DNA of 64,000 nt. Source: Lachnospiraceae bacterium (GTDB lineage: Bacteria; Bacillota; Clostridia; Lachnospirales; Lachnospiraceae). The notes beneath the pieces were generated by a model that ran no database searches, had not been told where the DNA came from, and saw nothing but the letters and a program-made list of their open reading frames with translations. Shown piece after piece: positions 58,720 through 64,000 of this stretch (positions within the stretch are counted from its first letter, which is position 1; each line of letters starts with the position of its first letter). A program made the position numbers and the translations under genes. The stretch is taken from assembly GCA_014804645.1 (NCBI GenBank), contig JAAUZI010000005.1, positions 60,381 through 124,380 of the forward strand, given 5' to 3'.

Positions 58720-60249
58720 ATGAGCGAGCTGTGGATATTAAGTCCTGCCCTGCTGGCGGCGGGCGCGGGAATTGTTCTGTTAATATGGTCATTTGCGGAG
58801 CATCTGAGAGACGGCGGTGGGGCCAATACGGAAAAAGAGTCTCACTCCGGGAAGGTGCACGGCATAGCCCTCGGCGCTCTGCTGGCGGCATCGGTGTTGG
58901 CGCTGGCTGCGGCATGGAGTGGTGACAAAAGCGTCACTTTGTTTCATCTGATGCCGGATATTCCGATCTGTTTCCGGATAGACGACATCGGTAGATGGTT
59001 TGTGACCATGGTGACGGCAGTGTGGGTGCTGGTGGGAATATACAGTACAGTATATATGCGGCACGAGGGGGAGGAAAAACGATTCTTTGGGCTGTATGTG
59101 CTGCTGTATGGTGTGTTGGTCTGTCTGGATTTTGCGGGCAATCTGGTCACGATGTACCTGTGCTACGAACTGATGACAATGGTGTCGTTTGTTTTGGTGA
59201 TGCACAATGGCAGCAGGGAGGCGATCATGGCTGCGCTGAAATACCTGTTCTACTCCCTGTGCGGCGCATACATGGGACTTTTCGGTATTTATTTCCTGTA
59301 TCGGCACTGTGACAGTCTCACATTTCAGCCCGGTGGAACCTTAAGTCCGGAGGCTGTCGGAACACACGGGGGTATTCTGCTGCTGGTGGTGTTTCTCATG
59401 TTGCTGGGGTTTGGGGCAAAGGCGGGCATGTTTCCGCTGCATGCATGGCTGCCTGCCGCTCATCCTGTGGCGCCCTCTCCAGCCTCTGCGGTGCTGTCCG
59501 GCGTCATTGTGAAATCCGGCGTACTGGCGATTATTCGAGTTGTCTTCTATATTGTGGGGGCAGATTTTCTGCGGGGAACCTGGGTGCAGTACACCTGGCT
59601 GGCGCTGACGCTGGTCACGGTGTTTATGGGCTCTCTTCTCGCCTATCGCGAACCGGTGCTAAAAAAACGTCTGGCCTATTCCACGGTCAGTCAGGTATCC
59701 TATATCCTTTTCGGTCTGGCGCTGCTCAGTCCTACAGGCTTTGCGGGAGCGCTGCTGCATCTGGCATTCCATGCCGTGGTGAAATGCGGTCTGTTTTTGG
59801 CGGCGGGAATTTTTCTGGTCTGCTGCCACAGGACCCGAGTGGAAGAGCTGGCAGGTCTGGGGCGCAGAATGCCCGCAGTGCTGTGGTGTTTTGCCATTTT
59901 GTCTCTGTCGCTGATCGGTATTCCACCCACCAGCGGCTTTGTCAGCAAGTGGTACTTGGCCCAGGGCGCTCTGGAGGCGGGAGTGGGCGCATGGGGATAT
60001 TGGGGAATAGCCGTATTGCTGGTCAGCGCTTTGCTGACGGCCGGATATCTGTTGCCCGTCGTGACAAAGGGCTTTTTTCCGGGCGCTGCCGATGGCGGCG
60101 AGACGGCGCAGGACGAGCGGCGGGAGCCGCCTGCGGCCATGCTGATTCCCCTGATACTGCTGGCAGTGCTGGCCCTGGGCATGGGTCTGCTGCCGGGATT
60201 TTTCACGGACTATGTGGGCGGCATAGCTGCTCTGGCGCTGCAGATGTGA
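58720..60249 (+). CDS. proton antiporter-family subunit, D-type 2
   Basis: About 509 residues and 13-14 helices. LCYELMTMVSFVLVMH carries the conserved Glu, GFGAKAGMFPLHAWLPAAHP the helix-7 Lys, and SGVIVKSGVLAIIRVVFYIV the next Lys. AYSTVSQVSYILFGLALLSP is the broken-helix region. ATG 58720 has AAGGAAAAC upstream. GTG 58690 in the track is less likely. A second distinct D-type subunit, not a recent copy of the first. Confidence 0.9.
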   Translation: MSELWILSPALLAAGAGIVLLIWSFAEHLRDGGGANTEKESHSGKVHGIALGALLAASVLALAAAWSGDKSVTLFHLMPDIPICFRIDDIGRWFVTMVTAVWVLVGIYSTVYMRHEGEEKRFFGLYVLLYGVLVCLDFAGNLVTMYLCYELMTMVSFVLVMHNGSREAIMAALKYLFYSLCGAYMGLFGIYFLYRHCDSLTFQPGGTLSPEAVGTHGGILLLVVFLMLLGFGAKAGMFPLHAWLPAAHPVAPSPASAVLSGVIVKSGVLAIIRVVFYIVGADFLRGTWVQYTWLALTLVTVFMGSLLAYREPVLKKRLAYSTVSQVSYILFGLALLSPTGFAGALLHLAFHAVVKCGLFLAAGIFLVCCHRTRVEELAGLGRRMPAVLWCFAILSLSLIGIPPTSGFVSKWYLAQGALEAGVGAWGYWGIAVLLVSALLTAGYLLPVVTKGFFPGAADGGETAQDERREPPAAMLIPLILLAVLALGMGLLPGFFTDYVGGIAALALQM

Positions 60250-60282
60250 GCGGTATAGGGCTTTGAGGAGGGAGGAGAGCAT

Positions 60283-61764
60283 ATGCATATTGCGGTAATG
60301 ATCTCGGTGGTGCTGCTGCCGATTCTGGGAGGCGTTCTGATACCTATGCTGCCTTTTAGAAACCGGAGAGAAATGCTCTGGTATATAGAGGCTCTGGTGG
60401 TGATTAACTCCATATTGGTTATCACCATGCTGCTATATCAGCCGGAGGACGCCTTTGTGCTGTTCCGCTTTACCGGAAATCTGCGGGTCAGTTTTCATCT
60501 GGACGGTATGAGCAAGGTGTTCGCGGCCATGGCGGCGCTGCTCTGGCCTCTGGCGGTGCTGTATTCCTTTGAATATATGAGACATGAGCGATCCGAAAAA
60601 ACATTTTTTATGTTCTATGTGATTACTTATGGGGTCACGCTGGGTATCGCCATGGCGGACAATATTCTGACCATGTATTTCTTTTTTGAAATGATGAGTC
60701 TGGTGACGCTGCCTCTGATAATGCACACTCGGACCCGCGAGGCCGTGCTGGCCAGCCGCAGCTATCTGTACTATATGATTGGCGGCGCGGCGTTCGCTTT
60801 TATCGGCATGATATTTATTCTGTCCTATGGCACCACATCCAGCTTTGTGCCGGGGGGTGTGCTGGATCTGGAAAAAATAGGGGACAAGACCAACATGATG
60901 CTGTTTGTGTATGTGCTGTGTTTTCTGGGATTCGGCGTCAAGACTGCCATATGGCCCTTTTCCAACTGGCTGCCCCGGGCGGGAGTGGCGCCCACCCCGG
61001 TGACGGCTCTGCTCCATGCTGTGGCAGTGGTCAACACAGGCGCGTTTGCCACTATGCGTATTACCTACTACAGTTTTGGAACCGGGTTGTTGCGTGGGAC
61101 CTGGGCACAGAGTGTTGTGATGCTGCTGGTTATTTTTACCATAGTGTATGGCTGCAGCCGCGCATTGAAGGAGACGCACTTGAAAAGGCGTCTGGCGTGG
61201 TCCACTGTCAGCAACCTCTCCTATATTCTGTTCGGTGTGGTGCTGATGACGCCCTTAGGACTGGCGGGCGCTCTGTGTCATATGCTGTTTCACTCTTTTA
61301 TGAAGATAGGCTCTTTCTTTTGCGCAGGGGCTGTGATATATCGGACGGAGCGAAATTACGTTCATGAACTGGACGGTCTGGGGAGAAAAATGCCCAGAGT
61401 ATTTGTGATTTTTACGGTATGCGGCATGGCGCTGATGGGTGTGCCGGGGCTGGCGGGTTTCGTCAGCAAATGGCAGCTTGCCCAAGCGGCGGTGGCAAGT
61501 GAAAATCCTCTGGCCTGGGTGGGGGTGGGGGCACTGCTCGCTTCGGCGCTACTCACGGCCATGTATATGCTGACGATCTCGGTGAGGGCTTTTTTCCCGG
61601 GAAAGGATTTTGATTACGGCACAATTGCCGATGCCAAAGACCCGGGATGGATGATGCTCTTGCCTCTTGTAATATTTGTTCTGGTGATTATAGTGTTCGG
61701 TATGCACCCAGGCCCCTTTCTGGAGGCATTGCAGGGTGTGGCGTCGGTGTTGCCCGCAGAGTAG
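60283..61764 (+). CDS. proton antiporter-family subunit, D-type 3
   Basis: A 493-residue, 13-14 helix protein. FFFEMMSLVTLPLIMHTR contains the Glu, and GFGVKTAIWPFSNWLPRAGV the Lys. After it, HAVAVVNTGAFATMRI has Asn where the two other D-type subunits have Lys (VKSG, SKGY), which could alter or inactivate its proton path. WSTVSNLSYILFGVVLMTPL is the broken helix. GGAGGGAGGAG precedes ATG 60283. Confidence 0.9.
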   Translation: MHIAVMISVVLLPILGGVLIPMLPFRNRREMLWYIEALVVINSILVITMLLYQPEDAFVLFRFTGNLRVSFHLDGMSKVFAAMAALLWPLAVLYSFEYMRHERSEKTFFMFYVITYGVTLGIAMADNILTMYFFFEMMSLVTLPLIMHTRTREAVLASRSYLYYMIGGAAFAFIGMIFILSYGTTSSFVPGGVLDLEKIGDKTNMMLFVYVLCFLGFGVKTAIWPFSNWLPRAGVAPTPVTALLHAVAVVNTGAFATMRITYYSFGTGLLRGTWAQSVVMLLVIFTIVYGCSRALKETHLKRRLAWSTVSNLSYILFGVVLMTPLGLAGALCHMLFHSFMKIGSFFCAGAVIYRTERNYVHELDGLGRKMPRVFVIFTVCGMALMGVPGLAGFVSKWQLAQAAVASENPLAWVGVGALLASALLTAMYMLTISVRAFFPGKDFDYGTIADAKDPGWMMLLPLVIFVLVIIVFGMHPGPFLEALQGVASVLPAE

Positions 61765-61794
61765 GCGGAGGAATCAGAGAGAGGAGCGGCTGTA

Positions 61795-63933
61795 ATGGAG
61801 TATAGTATACATTGGAGTGTTGTGGCAGTCCTGGTATTTCTGCCTTTTCTGATGGGATTCTTCGTGTATGGGGCGGGGAGAGCTGGAGAGAAGAAACGGG
61901 AGGGCAGAGGAATCTCCCGGGCCGGGCGCACGCTGGCAATCTGCACTGTGGCGGTGGAGTTAGCCCTAATGCTTCTGCTGGCAGGTATGTTCTACTGGAA
62001 TTCCCGGATCATGCTGCTGCATCTGTATGAGGATGCGGAGATGACACTGGAATGCACGATACCTGCTGTGTGTGGCTTTGGGCTGCACTTTCGCATAGAC
62101 GGCCTGCGGCTGATTTATGCCCTGATAGCGGCGTTCATGTGGGCTATGACCACGTTTCTGTCCGGAGAGTATTTTTCCCGGCATGAACATGTGAGCCGCT
62201 TTTATCTTTTCCTGTTGTGGACGCTGGGAGCAACTATGGGCGTTTTTCTGTCGGCCGATCTTATGACCACCTTTCTGTTTTTTGAAATCATGTCCTTCAC
62301 CTCCTATGTGTGGGTGGCCCAGGAGGAAAATGTTCCCGCTCTGCGGGCGGCGGAAACCTACCTGGCGGTGGCGGTAATCGGCGGCCTGGTCATGCTGATG
62401 GGTATTTTCCTGCTGTATCATGAGCTTGGCACACTGGAGATAGCAAATCTGGCTGCCGCTGCGGCAAACCATGGAGATAAAGGGATACTGTATGCGGCGG
62501 GAGCCTGCATGTTGGTGGGCTTTGGAGCCAAGGCCGGGGCTTTTCCCCTGCATATCTGGCTGCCCAAGGCGCATCCCGTGGCGCCTGCGCCGGCCTCTGC
62601 CCTGTTGTCGGGCATTTTGACCAAGACGGGAATCTATGGAGTCCTGATTTTGAGCTGCAACCTGTTTCTGCGCGACGGTGACTGGGGAATACTGATTCTG
62701 GCGCTGGGCGTCGTCACCATGGTCGGGGGTGCCCTGTTGGCGGTGTTCTCTCTGGATCTGAAACGCACACTGGCATGTTCCTCCATGTCGCAGATCGGAT
62801 TTATTCTGGTGGGAATCGGTATGCAGGGTCTGCTGGGGGAGGAGAACGCTCTGGCGGTCCATGGGACGCTGCTTCATATGGTGAATCACTCTCTGATTAA
62901 GCTGGTATTGTTCATGGCGGCGGGCGTTATCTATATGAACACCCATGAGCTGGATTTGAATGTGATTCGCGGCTATGGACGGAAAAAACCGCTGCTAAAG
63001 GGGATATTCCTGACGGGCGCGCTGGCTATAGGGGGCATACCGCTGTTTGCCGGATATGTGAGCAAGACCCTGCTTCATGAGAGCATTGTGGAGTATGGAG
63101 GGGGTGGTCTGTTTACCGCCGTGGAATGGCTGTTTCTGATTTCCGGCGGTCTGACTGTGGCTTATATGACCAAGCTGTTTGTGGCTGTCTTTGTGGAGAA
63201 AAATAGGGATGTCGAAAGGCAGGCGGCCTACGACGAAAAAAAGCCCTATATGAATAGAGTCACGGGATTTGCGCTGACACTCAGCGCGGTGGTGCTGTTG
63301 TTATGGGGACTGGTGCCGAGATATACCATGGATTCTGCGGCCCGTCTGGGACAGAGCTTTATGGGGCTTTATGAGACCGGAGAGGCGGTGGCCTACTATA
63401 GCTGGGGTAACCTGACCGGAGCGCTGATCTCAGTCGGAATCGGCGCCGCCGTATATCTGATATTGGTGCGAAAAATGCTGATGAAAGCTCCAGCGGCGGG
63501 TGGAGAGTCCGCAGAGTATGTGAACCCCTGGCCCGCTTGGCTGGATATGGAGGAAATGTTGTACAGACCTTTGCTGCTGTCTCTGTTTCCGCTGTTGTGC
63601 GGCATTCTGTGCCGGATACTGGACAGCGCATTGGATTTGCTGGTGGTGCTGCTGCGAAAGACTCTGTACCGGGACAGCCCGCTGCCCCACGAGCTGGTGG
63701 AGGGCAACACTGTGACTACAGCTGTAGGACATGTGCTGAACGGCCTTCAATGGCTGGGCAATCGCACCTGGAAACGCAGGCATCCCTCAAGCCGGGAGTA
63801 TGTGCATCTATTGGCTATGGGTCATGCCCGCATCAAGGAAGACGGCTTTATCATACGCCGCAGTATGTCCTTTGGACTTTTGCTGTTCTGCCTGGGCCTG
63901 GGGCTGACTCTGGTGTACATTCTGCTGTTCTAG
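61795..63933 (+). CDS. proton antiporter-family subunit, A-type (NuoL-like)
   Basis: A 712-residue protein, longer than the D-types. The antiporter core has FFFEIMSFTSYVWVA (Glu), GFGAKAGAFPLHIWLPKAHP (Lys) and SGILTKTGIYGVLIL (Lys). The C-terminal 200 residues include a long region like the lateral helix of NuoL/MrpA (about 550-712) and end in a helix LLLFCLGLGLTLVYILLF. The MbhD/DUF4040 part of canonical MrpA is encoded separately at 55477. It is the last antiporter gene seen before the window ends. Confidence 0.9.
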   Translation: MEYSIHWSVVAVLVFLPFLMGFFVYGAGRAGEKKREGRGISRAGRTLAICTVAVELALMLLLAGMFYWNSRIMLLHLYEDAEMTLECTIPAVCGFGLHFRIDGLRLIYALIAAFMWAMTTFLSGEYFSRHEHVSRFYLFLLWTLGATMGVFLSADLMTTFLFFEIMSFTSYVWVAQEENVPALRAAETYLAVAVIGGLVMLMGIFLLYHELGTLEIANLAAAAANHGDKGILYAAGACMLVGFGAKAGAFPLHIWLPKAHPVAPAPASALLSGILTKTGIYGVLILSCNLFLRDGDWGILILALGVVTMVGGALLAVFSLDLKRTLACSSMSQIGFILVGIGMQGLLGEENALAVHGTLLHMVNHSLIKLVLFMAAGVIYMNTHELDLNVIRGYGRKKPLLKGIFLTGALAIGGIPLFAGYVSKTLLHESIVEYGGGGLFTAVEWLFLISGGLTVAYMTKLFVAVFVEKNRDVERQAAYDEKKPYMNRVTGFALTLSAVVLLLWGLVPRYTMDSAARLGQSFMGLYETGEAVAYYSWGNLTGALISVGIGAAVYLILVRKMLMKAPAAGGESAEYVNPWPAWLDMEEMLYRPLLLSLFPLLCGILCRILDSALDLLVVLLRKTLYRDSPLPHELVEGNTVTTAVGHVLNGLQWLGNRTWKRRHPSSREYVHLLAMGHARIKEDGFIIRRSMSFGLLLFCLGLGLTLVYILLF

Positions 63934-63947
63934 TGTACGGTATACTA

Positions 63948-63999
63948 GGGCTGCGTGCTGTGGTTTGACCGTCTACAGATTTTCTACCGTGCGCAGCCC
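63948..63999 (+). repeat. inverted repeat at window end, possible terminator
   Basis: GGGCTGCG and CGCAGCCC form an eight-pair stem around 35 bases. It is cut by the window edge, so a T-run cannot be seen. If it is a terminator, the antiporter operon ends here. If not, more genes (for example hydrogenase or ferredoxin-oxidising modules) could follow. Confidence 0.4.
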
Positions 64000-64000
64000 C

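Overview
The window looks like chromosomal DNA of a gut-type Lachnospiraceae (Clostridia). Support for this: moderate GC, strong AGGAGG-type ribosome binding sites, tightly packed and often overlapping operons, families typical of that group (CD3324-type regulator, DUF6483-like protein, Rpn-type nuclease, ABC/LytTR/DUF3021 module, many glycoside hydrolases), and lipoproteins with Firmicute signal peptides. No rRNA, tRNA, CRISPR array, phage or intact insertion sequence was seen. The species cannot be fixed from sequence alone.

Layout. 1-5 kb: the end of an FtsX-type ABC permease, then an ABC exporter with a LytTR regulator and DUF3021 membrane protein. 5-11 kb: a short QueG-like iron-sulfur protein, dCTP deaminase, NagA, an FRG-domain protein, a four-helix membrane protein and an orphan coiled-coil protein. 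11-14.3 kb: a run of small enzymes (two GNATs, an MGMT-like protein, DegV, an APH-type kinase). 14.3-22.3 kb: a sulfur amino acid region with two metNIQ transporters, an Rrf2 regulator with three cysteines, an HD hydrolase and an M20 amidohydrolase. 22.3-31.3 kb: an accessory stretch with a GNAT-APH fusion, DUF2441, a methyltransferase, an Rpn nuclease, a CD3324 regulator, broken genes, a toxin-antitoxin pair and two tandem secreted paralogues. 31.3-45.3 kb: alpha-glucan use, with LacI regulator, MalEFG-type importer, pullulanase, amylo-1,6-glucosidase, HAD phosphatase and GH31 alpha-glucosidase, followed by a convergent GH2 beta-glucuronidase-like gene. 45-54 kb: an internally deleted flavoprotein, regulators, an ABC exporter with an HTH-AbrB regulator, two MFS transporters and a GH43 lipoprotein. 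54-64 kb: a ten-gene Mrp/Mbh-type cation/proton antiporter operon with four proton-antiporter-family subunits.

The most interesting element is upstream of the first metNIQ operon. A consensus promoter (TTGACA-17-TAATAT) is followed by an unannotated 37-codon ORF with its own ribosome binding site, encoding a peptide with five Met and five Cys, including Cys-Cys-Cys. Then come alternative pairing segments, an intrinsic terminator, and metN. This is the layout of a translation-coupled attenuator that reads Cys (and perhaps Met) supply. The promoter also overlaps an ACC-N13-GGT dyad within an 11-base identity (ATAAACCTATT). The same motif with identical spacing recurs over the promoter of the nearby rrf2 gene, upstream of the HD-metNIQ2-M20 operon. 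I infer two-layer control: Rrf2 repression of initiation plus peptide-based attenuation.

All functions are inferred from translated sequence read by eye. No database search or folding program was run. Start codons were moved from the ORF track where a ribosome binding site clearly favours an internal start.
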